The notes beneath the pieces are model-generated. The model saw only the letters and a list, made by a program, of their open reading frames with translations. It ran no database searches and was not told where the DNA came from. From NCBI GenBank assembly GCA_037447655.1, contig JBBHKE010001430.1:1-64000 (forward strand): a stretch of 64,000 nucleotides of DNA, in the 5' to 3' direction. The DNA is from Zygnema cylindricum. Its lineage: Eukaryota; Streptophyta; Zygnematophyceae; Zygnematales; Zygnemataceae. Numbering within the stretch: position 1 is the stretch's first letter; every line of letters begins with the position of its first letter. Positions 39,465 through 50,979 of the stretch are shown here, piece after piece. The position numbers and the translations under genes were made by a program.

Positions 39465-40247
39465 TGTTGGTTTATAAAAGCTTTAGTCCTCTCTATATTA
39501 TGTGAGAGGAAAATACTAAACTTAGAGATCACATCGGACGGTTCATAAGAAAAGAAAGATCCCGAAATAGTGCGCACTACTAAATTATGACATACCGTCC
39601 GATGGACAAAATCAGACCGACAAATACTTACCAGAATCTGAAAGTGGATTACAGCGACGAGGTGGATCTCGTCGCTTATAAAAGTCTGAATGTCGGCGAT
39701 AACCTTATGGAGACGGGATTTTGTCTTCACGTTCATTGTTCATTAGTATGTACAGTTAGTGAAAGTTAGACGTAGACAATTAAGGGTTGTCCTTTTGTAT
39801 GGAACAAGTAGACTTACCGTTGACTAAATTAACATACATCAGGTACATAGTCAAATTACTTTAGAGTACGGTTAGAAAGTACCGTAGGACTCTTTGGAGC
39901 ATTGTGATTGGCTAGGAAGGTAGTAGTAGAATTTATTAGTATAAATTCTACGACTTAGTATTTTTATGTATTCCTTTTTGATGAGGTTTCAAGGAGCACA
40001 TATGTGCAATTTAAGAGATATTCTGTGGTTTATATCTCTTGGTTTATTAGTGTGTTTTGCTTGAAACTTTGTGAGTTGTCAGCACACGCGGTAAACTGTA
40101 ATCTCATACAGTTTGGGGCCATTTGGCTAAATTGACTATTTTATACAGTGGATCAAAGTTAGTGTTTTGAGTGCTTCGTATCTTTGGTTCAGTGATGGCT
40201 ACTACTTCAGCAACAGCTGGAGCTCCACCAGCTGTCATAGAACAACA
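39465..40247 (+). mobile_element. Solo LTR with 5-bp target duplication (TACTT)
   Basis: The LTR is 783 bp, starting TGTTGG and ending CAACA. It is flanked by TACTT at 39460-39464 and 40248-40252. If the LTR and one repeat are removed, the satellite reads through as the common variant GTGTACTTTAGGTACC, so insertion was into the array. It belongs to a copia family distinct from E. It still carries an ATG (40195) and an open frame to its end, coding the Ser/Thr/Ala/Pro-rich Gag start and EQ. A TATAAAAG box lies at 39677-39684. The short frames crossing it are not genes. Confidence 0.93.
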
Positions 40248-41225
40248 TACTTTAGGTACCAATTCTTGATATCGCTAACCTTTTGTGTAATTTAGGAAAC
40301 AATTCATGTTATCGCTAACTGTTTGTGTATTATAGGTAACAATTCTTATTATAGCTAACCGTTTTTGTAATTTAGGAAACAATTTTTGTTATCGCTAACT
40401 GTTTGTGTAAGTTAGGTAACAATTCTTGTAAGCGCAAACGGTTTTTGTAATTTAGATAACAATTCATGTTATCGCTAACTGTTTGGTTAATTTAGGTAAC
40501 AATTCTTGTTATCGCTAACTGTTTAGGTAACAATTCTTGTTATCGCTAACAATTTGTGTAGTTTAAGTAACAATTCTTGTTATTGCTAACAGTTTGTGTA
40601 ATTTAGGTAACAATTCTTGTTATGGCTAACATTTTTAATTTTGGTAACAATTCTTATTAATGCTAGCAGTTCTTGTAATATAGGTAACAATTCTTTTTAT
40701 TGCTAAAAATTTGTATAAGTTAGGTAACAATTCTTGTTATCGCAAATAGTTTTTGTAATTTAGGTAACAATTTTTATTATCGCTAACTGTTTGGTTAATT
40801 TAGGTAACAATTCTTGTTATCGCTAACAGTTTGTGTAAGTTAGGTCACAATTCTTGTTATCGCTAATATTTTGTGTAATTTAGGTAACAATTCTTGTTAT
40901 TGCTAATAGTTTTTGTAATTTAGGTAACAATTCTTGTTATCGCTAACAGTTTGTGTTATTTAGGTCACAATTCTTGTTATCGCTAACTGTTTAGTTAATT
41001 TAGGTAACAATTATTGTTATCCCTAACCGTTTAATTAATTTAGGAAACAATTTAATTTATCGCTAACAGTTTTTATAATTTAGGTAACAATTATTGTTAT
41101 CGCTAACATTTTGTGTAATTTATGTCAGAATTCTTGTTATCGCTAACTGTTTGTGTAATATAGGTCATAATTCCTGTTATCGTTAACCGTTTGTGTAATT
41201 TAGGAAACAATTCTTGTTATCGCTA
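40248..41225. repeat. 40-bp satellite array, block 6 (subfamily 2)
   Basis: About 24 units, with a GTAAGCGC signature at 40428. This is the last satellite in the window; copia sequence starts at about 41226 with a 3-base overlap (CTA). No gene is present. Confidence 0.95.
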
Positions 41226-44120
41226 CAAGGTCACCATTAACCTACTGTTATTGTGATGAAAAAGGGCATGTGTTCAGAATGTGTCATGCCTACAAGAGAG
41301 CGAAAGCCACACGGAATTTTCACTCTGGTTGGGACAAAAGCCGGGTTCCTTCTCAATCAGGTGCACGACCAACTGCTCTTTCCAACGAACTTAAGGAGGA
41401 GGATGTGAGCAGCTATCCTGATAACAGTGAAAAGAAATGTTTTGCGATGGCAAAAGCAACGGAAGGCGTGGAGGAAGACAAATGGATAATGGACTCCAAT
41501 GCATCCGCCCACATGTGCCGCAATCACCATCTATTTGAGAGTATTTAATCTATTTCACCCATCAAAAATTTATTTTAGTGATGATACCTTTGTTGAGTCA
41601 AAAGCAAAAGGGAGGGTGTCACTTATGTTGAACGTAGAGGGAAAATCAGTGAAAAGGGTTTTGGAAGATGTGTTGCATCTCCTAGCTTTTATAAGAAACT
41701 TTTTCTCTACATCAGTGGTAAAAAAGAAAGGTTTTCAAACTATATCTGAGAATGGAAAAAAAATAGTGAGTAAGAATGGGAAAACAGCAGCAGAGGGATT
41801 TGCCAAAGAAACAATTTGTATCGGTTGAGTCTTGCAAATGATAATAACAATGATGTTATGTACTGAAGTGTAATTAGTGATTGTGCTTTATGCCATAAAT
41901 GTTTAGGACATGTGAATTATGATAGATTAGAAAAGATGGTAAATCAAAAATTGGTGGAAGGTGTAAAAATTAGTCGAAAACCAGCATCAAATGTATATGA
42001 TGGTTATGCAATGGGAAAAATTCATAAGTTGCCTTTCCCTTCGCAAACTAATCATAAAAGAAGCAGGGTGCTAAAACTAATTTATTAAGATGTAGGGGGG
42101 GAATCTAGGTATCCATCTGTAGGAGGTGCTAAGTTAATGTTTACCTTTATTGATGACTATAGTAGATTTACAACAGTTTATTTTTTGAAAAGGAATAATG
42201 TTTTTTTTTCAAAATTTAGGAAGTATAAGGCTTGGGTTGAAAACCTACATGAGAGAAAAATAGCGTGATTCAGATCTGATAATGGAGGAGAGTCTATTTC
42301 GAGTGAGTTTGCAGAATTCCTAAAATTGCATGGTATCTCACGTCAGCTAACTATTCCTTATTCTCTGCAACAAAATGGTGTTTCAAAGAAGATGAATAGG
42401 ACAATATCAGAGTGTGCTAGGACAATGATGGCTGATATGGACATAGATTTCAAATTTTGGGTAGAGGCTATGATTGTGCAGCTTATGTGAGAAACAGGCT
42501 AGAAACAAGGGTTACGAAATGTAGACAGGAAAAAAAACCAGATGTAAGTCACTTCAAAAAAATTGGAAGTAAGAGTTTTTTGCTAGATAATGATCCACAA
42601 AAATGGAAATTAGAGCCAAAAGGCATACCACGCATATTTTTAGGGTATGATGATCATGCCAAGGGTAATAAAGAAAGATTAAAGTGTTGATTATATCTTT
42701 TTAGAGGAAAATATCATGTTTTTCAACAAAAACATAGAAAATGCATCTACATTAGCTCAAAGTGACTTGCAATCATCTAATCCACCAAAAATCGGAAGTG
42801 TTATGTTCGAAAGATTTGAGACTCTCCTCTACCTCAAGCTGAAACTGAATCACAAGAAGAATCACATGTATCGAGGAGGAGGACCCAACCATCTATACAA
42901 GCGACAAAATTTCCAGGTGGAGTTAGGCGAAGTGCACGACTCAGGGGAGAAAATGCAGCATTTGCTCATTCAGCACACATTGAAGAGCCTCTAACATTGA
43001 AAGAAGCTTTTTCGAGTAATGAAAGGGAACATTGGGTGGAAGCCATCAATGAGGAAATGAAGTCCATCATGGAGGCCCAAACTTCGGATCTGGTGGAACT
43101 TCCTCCAAGAAGAAAGGCTATTGGAAGTAAATGGGTGTTTAAATTAAAATTGAACCCACATAATACCATAGGCAGGTATAAGGCTCGCTTAGTTGCTAAG
43201 GGATATAATCAGAAGGAGGAGATAGATTACGAAGAAACGTTTTCACCGGTTGTAAGGTTTCTATCTGTTCGCATCTTACTTACATTAGCTGCCATAGAGA
43301 ATTTGGACATCCATTAAATGGATGTAAAAACTTTCTTTGCATGGTGATTTAGATGAGGTCATATATATGAAGCAGCTTGTGGGTTATGAGGAAGCAGGAA
43401 AAGAAAATCTTGTGTGCAGAATTTTAAAATCTTTGTATGGTGTAAAAGAGGCCCTTAGGCAAAAGAACAGAAAGTTAGATGAGTTCTTGACAAAATTAGG
43501 ATTTACAAGAATTAGCTCAGATCGTTTAGTATATGTGATGAGTGGTGATAATCATGATGAGGTGATATTTATTGTTGTGTATATTGTTTATTTGTTGCTA
43601 ATTAGTAAGAACAAAGAAGGAATTGCTATAGTAAAACATGCTCTTAATTCACAATTTGAAATGAAAGATTTGGGTGAGGCAAAATATATCCTTGGCATAC
43701 AAGTTGAAAGGATAGAGTAACGAAAATCATTAGGCTAACTCAAAAAGAAGTGATAGGAAACATGTTGGAAATATTTGGCTTGGCTGATACCAACGGTTGT
43801 GCAACTCCTATGGAGTATAAGCAAAAACTTGAAGGAATGGAGCATGAGTTTGGAGTCATAATAGATGAGGAACTCAGTGCAGAAGAGCAAATTATTATGT
43901 CCGAAGTACCCTATAGACAAGTTGTAGGAAGTCTGATTTACTTCATGAATTCTACTAGGCCAAATATAACTTCAGCAATTAGTGTGTAGAACAGAAGTCT
44001 GCAAAATCCACAAAAGAGAGACTTGGAAGCAACAAAATGGGTCTTAAAATATCTTGTTGGGACTAGAAATCTTTAGCTTACTTTGGGAAGGGACAAGGTT
44101 AGTATTAATACTTGGAGTAA
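41226..44120 (+). pseudogene. Broken gag-pol of element K, first part
   Basis: Gag zinc knuckle CYCDEKGHVFRMC (near 41250). The protease reads DSNAS, where DSGAS is expected, so the catalytic Gly is lost (41490). The integrase finger and core (41829-42456) are full of stops, although SDNGGES and LQQNGVSKKMNR can be read. The RT start (42997-43317) is well preserved. The RT active site is YIVY where YVDD is expected (near 43580), which removes both catalytic Asp residues. The RT end (43750-43989) and the RNase H start up to NTWSN (44115) follow. It is clearly dead. Confidence 0.85.
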
Positions 44121-44122
44121 TT

Positions 44123-44533
44123 GAAACCATCAATGAGGAAATGAAGTCCATCATGGAGGCCAAAACTTGGGATCTTGTGGAACTTCCTCCAACAAGAAAG
44201 GCTATAGGAAGTAAGTGGGTGTTTAAATTTAATTTGAACCCATATAATACCATAAACAGGTATAAGGGATGTTTTGATGCAAAGGGATATATTCAAAAGC
44301 AGGGGATAGATTATGAATATACATTTTCACCGGTTGTAAGGTTTCCATCTGTACACATCTTTTTTACATTAGCTGCCATAGTGGATTTTGACATCCACCA
44401 AATGGCTGTCATAACTATATTTTTACATGGTGATTAAGATGGGGTCATTTATATGAAGCACCTAGAGGGTTATGAGGAAGGCGGAAAAGAAAATCTTGTG
44501 TGCAGAGTTTAAAAATCTTTGTATGACCTAAAA
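44123..44533 (+). pseudogene. Second RT start of element K
   Basis: [23 protein letters not shown] repeats the RT beginning already present at 43030. It continues through KWVFKFNLNPYNT and FSPVVRFPSV to SLYDLK. A stop replaces a residue after FLHGD (44435). The sequence stops at CTAAAA, where the LTR at 44534 begins; the last five bases TAAAA are the target duplication. Confidence 0.82.
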
Positions 44534-45149
44534 TGTTGAAGGTCATCGGCAATCTCACTTGGCTGTGATCCACTTCTACTAGAAGTCACGCTTACACAAG
44601 CAGGAACAGAGCCATTATCCGACATCTTTGCAAAAGCAAACCCAAAGAGAAATGCCTAGTAGACTAGATTTATAGTGTAAGATATGTAACTCTAAGGGTC
44701 TTCTAACCATACAAACACGTATTACAAATAAATCAGACAATAGAGCACGAAACACCTTAAACGCACTCGTGCTGCTTCTTTCCTTAAACTCTGTGTAGAA
44801 TGGACATTTTGTATCAATGATCATTCCTAATTGAATTAAATACTCTAAAGATCTTCGAAATACCTAAAACATATATAGAAGGTTCACTAGACAATCTCCT
44901 CACAAAATCTAAGTGATTCGACCAAAATTGTCCACTAACAACATCTATACCCTAAAAATCCGAGTGATTCTTATCACGTCTACATTCATTGGTGGCCCTA
45001 CACACTAATTTACTTAAAGATAACTATTCGTGTAGATACTACAAAAAACCCACACTAAATTTGGTCAATATTGAACACTTGGTATTCCAAAAATATTATA
45101 AGTCTTAGACTCAAATTTCTAAGACTTACTAAAGCTTACTTTTCAATAC
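44534..45149 (-). repeat. LTR of the K/L family, minus strand
   Basis: The LTR is 616 bp; read on the minus strand it starts TATTGAAAAG and ends CAACA. It matches the plus-strand LTR at 59404-60032. On the minus strand it is preceded by the polypurine run AAGGGGAG and RNase H, so it acts as the 3' LTR of the inverted K remainder. Its other end abuts TAAAA. The short frames inside (44615-44824, 45071-45262) are not genes. Confidence 0.87.
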
Positions 45150-45866
45150 TCCCCTTAAGCTTTAGAAGACTTACTCACTTAGACCACATGCTTGTAACCA
45201 TTACTCCAACTTACGAGATGGAAGGGCTTTTGTTAACAGGTCTCCAACAATTTTTTCATTAGGCAAATAACAAAGTTTCACCACTCTTGCAAATACTTTT
45301 TCTCGTACCAAATGTAGCCGAATGTCCATATGCTTACTCTTAAAATGGTGACTTGGATTTGTAGCCACAGAAAAGGCAGCTTGATTGTCGCACTACATTA
45401 TTTGTGTTCCGTGTTGTGTAAACACCAATTCTTGAAGATATGCCTTAATCCAAAGCAGCTCTTTTAAGGCTGCGCTTGCAGCCATGTATTAGGCTTCCAT
45501 AATCGATTGTGCCTTGACATTTTGAAGTTTACTACTCCAACTACAAGTTCCACTTCCAATTTGAATGACATACTGAGTTGTAGTTTTCCTACTAGGCACA
45601 TCACCATAGCTAGCATCACTCCAAGTATTAATACTAACCTTGTCCCCTCCCAAAGTAAGCCAAAGATTCCTAGTCCCAACAAGATATCTTAAGACCCTTT
45701 TTGCTCCCTCCCACTCTCTCTTTCGTGGATTTTGTAGACTTCTACTCAACACACCAATAGCTGCAACTATATCGGGCCTAGTACAATTCATGAAGTAAAT
45801 CAATCTTCCTACTACTTGTTTGTAAGGTACTTGGGACATAAATTTTTGCTCTTCTGCACTGAGTTA
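45150..45866 (-). pseudogene. RNase H and RT end of element K, inverted
   Basis: Read on the minus strand this carries LSAEEQKFMSQVPYKQ, IYFMNCTRPDIVAAIGV and the RNase H motif TWSDASYGD (open frame 45489-45839). A stop follows after MEA, where EAEYM is usual. The rest of RNase H (DNQAA, HHFKSKHMDIRL) is in 45260-45480. The segment is cut at 45866 by insertion of element I and continues at 58971. Confidence 0.85.
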
Positions 45867-46708
45867 TGTTGTTTTTAGAAAGTTTTAGTCCTCTTTATGC
45901 CTTAGCTGTGAGGGAGAGAGAGTTGTTCAGGACTTAAGCTATTTTTGGTTGAGTTCGGTTCAGTACTTACCAAAATTAGTGTGAGAGTGAAGTTTGGAGT
46001 TCACAGTTCATTCACACTTGGGACACGTGTCGTCACTTGAGAGAATGCATGAGTATGTCCTCCGTGGACGTACGAAAATTCGGCAAGACCACGAGACTTT
46101 GTGAAGTTAGTCTTATGGTGCCAAATCCTCTTATCGGATAGTTGACATCTGCTGCCAACAAATACTAACGAGGCGTGACTAGATCACTATCACTTTACGT
46201 TGTTTGAACTTCGGTGTAAATATTTGGTAGATTAGAACTTTGTCTGTAGTTAATTAGTTGTTTAGTGTTGAGAATGTGGTTTATGACATATCTTCAAAAC
46301 ACACGTATACTCACAGTATTTGTTGTGTTAGAATGTTAGATGTACGGTTGGAATGCCTCTGTACAGCTTGGTGTAGTTTCGGTGTATAGAAGTAAGACTT
46401 AGTGAATTTGATTATTTTAGGAACAATTGATATGAAAACTGTACACTCAGTTTTATGTAATTTCGTTTCTACATATCTCACAGATTTGTGAGCGGAATTG
46501 ATTAAAATTTTGTGTGTGTGTTCCTTGTATGTTAACTACAGTGTTGCAAATTTTTAGGACGATTGGAGCGTGTTTCTGAAAGTTTTAGTTTGTCAAAGTT
46601 GTTGTTCAACCATCGGTATTTGTGGAAGCTTCCTCTCTTGATTTGTTCTACGATGACTACTGGTGCATCTTCTTCATCTTTAGTGCTAGCAGTTGTCTCA
46701 GAACAACA
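45867..46708 (+). repeat. 5' LTR of element I
   Basis: The LTR is 842 bp, TGTTG to CAACA, and shows clear similarity to the 3' LTR (841 bp) and to the solo LTR at 48242-49017. The last 56 bp code the start of Gag (ATG at 46653). A longer open frame from 46563 extends upstream within the LTR but has no family support. Confidence 0.9.
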
Positions 46709-47480
46709 GGTCACGGGCCCGCCTTCACGAATTGGGATCTTTGATGGACGCAAATATCTCTATTGGGCAGATTTGGTTAAGTCTTACTTCAAGCAAGTGA
46801 AACTTATTGATGTGTTAAATAGATCACTGGCAGAATCTGATGCTAGCTTTGATCAGAAAAATGACCAGGCTTTGCATTAAGTAAAGCTTGTGATATCAAA
46901 AGAATTGCATATGACATATATTAATGTTACAAAGGCATCAGATTTGTGGGATGCATTGAAATCTTCTTATGTTAAAGCTAGTGACCAGCATGAGATTATA
47001 ACTGCTGGTCAAATCTATGAGTATAAGTACACAGGTGGTAGCATGGTGGAATACACTAATTGGTTTCGAATGTTACTCTCATAAAATCCATATTTTGGGG
47101 GGACTTTCTCCCCTTATCATTAGGCCATGATTCTCCTAAAGGGGCTTCTTAATGAATATAAAGGAGCCTCAGATGAAATGAAAAAATTGTCTAAACCTCT
47201 TTGGAATTTGCAAACAGCTATAGAGTTTATCTTGGCTGAAGAGGCTACTCAGACAGTTTTAGGATTTGGAAAACTAGTTGTAGCAATTACGGCTCAGTTT
47301 CAGAGGGAAAGTAGATATCAAGGGAATCAGTTTAATCCTCAATTTGAGAAATGTGTTTATTGCTATACTAATGGTCACTCCTTCAAACCTTGTCCTTTGT
47401 ATATAAAAGCTCTTGAAACAGTTACATTTCAGAAAGGATGGAGACACCGCGGACCTCCCATTTCCCAAAAACCTGCGAAT
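46653..47480 (+). pseudogene. Broken gag of element I
   Basis: The start MTTGASSSS lies inside the LTR. SEQQVTGPPSRIGIFDG crosses the LTR end and the primer site, which is mutated here to GGTCACGGGCCC (46709). Stops lie at 46878-46880 and after YTNWFRMLLS (47082-47084), and a frameshift precedes 47127. The zinc knuckle CVYCYTNGHSFKPC is intact (near 47350). The piece 47127-47690 runs from late gag into protease. Confidence 0.85.
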
Positions 47481-48241
47481 AAAACTGTTGCATTTTCAGT
47501 GGAGGATACGAAATTGAAGAAGAAAAAGAGCGAGGAAACGCCACCTGATGTGATCAGTTTTCCAAAAACTGATGACAAGGAGTTCTTTGCTCTTGCCAAA
47601 CTTGACATGATGGAAGGAGAAAAGGACCTCGGATGGATAATGGATTCCGACAGCTCTTCACACATGTGTTGGAATAAAGTCTTGGTTTAAGGAGATGTCG
47701 CTATTCCTTTACGTCAAATCTTTTATGCTTGTGGCTATGCCGTTAAATCAAATGCCAAAGGAAACATAGATCTAGATTGTGTGATGGATTGAAAGGTTGT
47801 TAAGAGAACTTTGTATGATGTCTTGTATGTTCCAAAGTTTAAGAAAAATCTGTTTTCTACGTCGGTAGCTGATAGCAAAGGCTTTGAGGTTCTCCAGAAA
47901 AATGGCAAGAAAATAGTGAGCAAGAATGGAAGAGTAGCTCTAGTAGGAACTAGAGGCCCAAACATTTTGTACCGCATGGACCTCGCTAATAAAATTGATT
48001 TTGCGTACTCCAGTGTCCTATGAGATAATGCTTTGTGGCATAAAAGGCTTGGTCATGTGCATCATGAAAGACTTACTAAGATGATAAAGCATGATATGAT
48101 AGAGGGAGTCAAGCTTGGTCAGCAAGAGTCTCATGTGTGTGATGGTTGTGCTCTCGGAGAGCTTCACAAGCTTCCCCTATCACAAGTTTCTGATCACCGA
48201 GCCACAGATGTTCTTGGTATTATTCACTCTGATGTTTTCAG
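47481..48241 (+). pseudogene. Protease and integrase N-terminus of element I
   Basis: The protease motif is DSDSSSHMC where DSGSS is expected, so the Gly next to the catalytic Asp is replaced. A frameshift follows at 47675. The GAG-pre-integrase region HKRLGHVHHERL and finger CDGCALGELHKLP are open at 48033-48241. The integrase start HSDVF is cut by the solo LTR at 48242 and resumes at 49018 (GPSKVPSLGGSR). Confidence 0.85.
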
Positions 48242-49017
48242 TGTTGTTCTGAGATAACTGCTGGCACTGAAGATGAAGAAGATGCAGCAGTAGTCATCGT
48301 AGAACAAATCAAGAGAGGAAGCTTCAACAAATACCGATGGCTGAACAGAAATTTTGACAGACTCAAACTTACATAAAAACGCTCCAATTGTTCTGAAACT
48401 TTTCAACAATGTAGATAGCATTTAAAGGAACACACAATCAAACTTTCAATCAATTCTGCTAACAGATATTTGAGATATGTAGAAATGAAGTTACATTACA
48501 CTGAGTGTACAGTTTTCACATCATTTGTTCCTAAAAATTCAAATTCACTAAGTCCTACTTCTATACACCGAAACTTCACTAAGCTGTACAGAGGCATTCC
48601 AGCCGTACATCTAACATTTTATCACAACAAATAATTCACTACGAACAAATTTCTATTCTACCAAATATTTACACCGAAGTTCAAACAACATAATGTGATA
48701 ATGATCTAGTCACACCTCGTCACTATTTGTTGGCGGCTGTCAACGGTCCGATTAGAGGATTTGGCACCGTAGAACTGACTTCACGAAGTCCCGTGGTCCT
48801 ACCGAATTTCCGTACGTCCACAGATGTCATACTCACGCATTCTCTCAAGTGACGACGCGTGTCCCAAGTGTGAATGAACGGTGAACTCCCAACTTCACTA
48901 TCACACTAATTTTGGTAAGTACTGAACCGAACTCAACCAAAAATAGCTTAAGTCCTGAACAGCTCTCTCTCCCTCACAGCTGGGCATAGAGAGGACTAAA
49001 GCTTTCTAAAAACAACA
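48242..49017 (-). mobile_element. Solo LTR nested in element I, minus strand
   Basis: The LTR is 776 bp; on the plus strand it starts TGTTGTTCTG and ends AAAACAACA. It is the reverse complement of the same LTR family as element I. The flanks TTCAG (48237-48241) and TTCGG (49018-49022) are a 5-bp target duplication with one change. The undisturbed copy at 13296-13310 reads TTTTCGGC across this site. It was therefore inserted after element I and then lost its body by LTR-LTR recombination. Confidence 0.92.
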
Positions 49018-49837
49018 TTCGGCCCTTCTAAAGTTCCCTCTCTTGGTGGGAGCCGCTTCTTTATCACCTATACAGACGATTACTCCCGGTATAGTCGCCT
49101 ATACTTCATGAAGGGGAAGAGAGAAGTCTTCACTCACTTTATGCACTAAAAAATCTGGGCGGAAAAACTTCATGGCAAATCAATTCTTGCTTTGCGGACG
49201 GATAATGGTGGAGAGTATGTATCTCATGCCTTTGCTGATTTTTTGACAGAAATGGCATCTCTCGTGATTTTACTGCTCCATACACACCAGAACAAAATGG
49301 TGTTGCCGAGAGACTTAATCGGACTTTGACTGAATGTGCTCGATCTATGATGGTCGATAAAGGTGTGGATCCAAAGTTTTGGGGGGAAGATTTTCATTGT
49401 GCTTCCTACATCAGAAATACAGTAGAAACCCGAGCTGTTAGGGGCAAAACACCTTATGAAGTGTGGACAGGCAAAAAGCCAAATGTCAATCATTTTAGAG
49501 TTTTAGGTAGCAAATGTTTTCTCTTCGATAATCTTCCTAATTGAAAGCTTAGTCCAAAATCTATACCTGGTGTCTTTTTAGGCTATGAGGATGAATCTAC
49601 AGGTAATAGAGTGCATAATCCTCAGAGAGGATGCCTTCAAACAGCCAGGAATATTCAGATTAAAGAAGAAAGTCAATTAGTTGACGTTTTTAGCAGGGAT
49701 GTAGCTGAAAGGAATGAGAAAATACAAAAGTATATCATTCTTGAGCAGGTACCCTTTACTCCAACCTCTTCTACTTCTTCTACATATCTCCCAAATGCCT
49801 CTGGGCCGTCTAATACTCCTTCAGGAGCTGCTCTTTC
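49018..49837 (+). pseudogene. Integrase C-terminal half of element I
   Basis: DDYSRYSRLYFMK, RTDNGGEYVSHAF and EQNGVAERLNR are recognisable. The core is broken by a stop at 49149 and a frameshift near 49250. Open pieces are 49326-49544 and 49611-49837. The linker before RT is cut by element J and continues at 56385 (VDAPPYTRLV). Confidence 0.82.
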
Positions 49838-50979
49838 TGTAGAAACTAATGGTTTTAAAGTATTTTCTAGGTCTGAAAAGAAATAAAGAAGTCGAGGCAA
49901 TCTATCTCTAACTTCTCTCTCCAACTCTCAAACTTAACTAATGGTTTTAAAGTATTTTCTAGGTCTGAAAAGAAATAAAGAAGTCGAGGCAGTCTATCTC
50001 TAACTTCTCTCTCCAACTCTCAAACTTGTTGCAGTCACTGAGAAATTGGAGAGGAAGCTAGAGCCATGGCTACCTAGGCTATCCTGAGGTTTACGGGAAA
50101 TTTATATTAGTTAAGGTTTATTTATTTAAAATGTATGTGCCGGTGGCAGGAATTGATCCTTGTACCTACCGGCCGGCAGACAAGAAATAGCCGGTAGCCT
50201 TAGCCGTTAAGTCTAGGATTAATGTTACGTAGTATGTAGTTTGATAATTAATTAAATATGTATACGTACGATAAATTCATTTAACTGTAATAGATTACGG
50301 GATACATAGATCCGATAATATATAAAGTACGGATTACGGTACGGACTAGAAATCAATACCGCGTATTTGTTTTGTAAGTGAATCAAATACAGCGCATGTA
50401 TTTATTACGGCTACGATTAAATCCGAATTTAATCGGACGGCCGGGATTAGCGCCGAGATCGCGGAGGAAGATTTCTGCGGTTTGTGGCCATCGCCACATC
50501 GGATGACGCGTGGCAAAATTACATTGGATCGTGGAATCTCCGGAGATTATGGCACCGAATCCGGATATGACATGTGTCGACATTTAAGCCATGTCGTACA
50601 ATGTCCGTACCTAAAGTACACCGGCAGCTGTACTTTTGCGTACGGAACTCAATTCTGATTGGTTCCGTACATCAATAGATAGAGTTTGTGAGAGAGATAG
50701 GACTTAGAAAAATTAGAAGATAGGACCCTCTCTCCCAGAGAGCTTCTGTACAAAAGGTCAACTTTGACCCTCCATAACTTACTGCTCAGGGGAGCAAATT
50801 CAGAGATTCTTTTTGCTATCGACTCAGGGGAGTCTTCCCTTCACAAAAGTGCAGGTGGTCAGGGTTTATGTCTGCCAGGGTGGCAGTTATTTTTGCTGAA
50901 ACACAAAGGGGTCAGGATTATCCTAGAGGCTTCTTGGAAGCTGTCTACTCTGAGGACTTATGGAGGTCTCAGAGTTTCA
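49838..50979 (+). repeat. 5' LTR of element J
   Basis: The LTR is 1142 bp. It is longer than the 3' LTR because a 92-bp segment starting TAATGGTTTTAAAG at 49847 is repeated in tandem from 49939. The last 20 bp code for the Gag start MEVSEF (ATG at 50960). The frames 50383-50583 (minus) and 50764-51000 are chance frames in the LTR, also seen in the 3' copy. Confidence 0.93.
50319..50327 (+). promoter_or_regulatory. Possible TATA box of the J LTR
   Basis: TATATAAAG lies in the middle of the LTR and is kept in the 3' LTR at 55720-55728. This is where a retrotransposon promoter is expected, upstream of the R region. No start site can be seen. Confidence 0.4.

Larger units (their letters stand above)
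41226..44533 (+). mobile_element. Copia element K, 5'-truncated and chimeric
   Basis: The element starts inside the gag zinc knuckle (compare 60671 in element L) and has no 5' LTR. It runs through protease, integrase, RT and the start of RNase H to about 44120. There it jumps back to the start of RT from a second copy (44123-44533). This second RT is cut at the KSLYDLK motif by an inverted LTR. Its missing remainder lies on the minus strand at 58971-59403 and 45150-45866. Confidence 0.85.

Noticed and set aside
39407-39769. Overlapping frames on both strands
   Set aside because: They cross from satellite into the solo LTR or lie in it. No homology or start context supports a gene.
1-41225. 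Telomeric repeats or rDNA
   Set aside because: No TTTAGGG arrays occur; TTTAGG is part of the 40-bp unit only. No rRNA-like sequence was recognised.
44615-45262. Small frames at 44615-44824 (minus) and 45071-45262 (plus)
   Set aside because: Both are within or across the inverted LTR and its polypurine region; neither matches gag or pol.
45464-45692. Frames at 45464-45682 (minus) and 45507-45692 (plus)
   Set aside because: They are shadows of the inverted RNase H/RT frame at 45489-45839.
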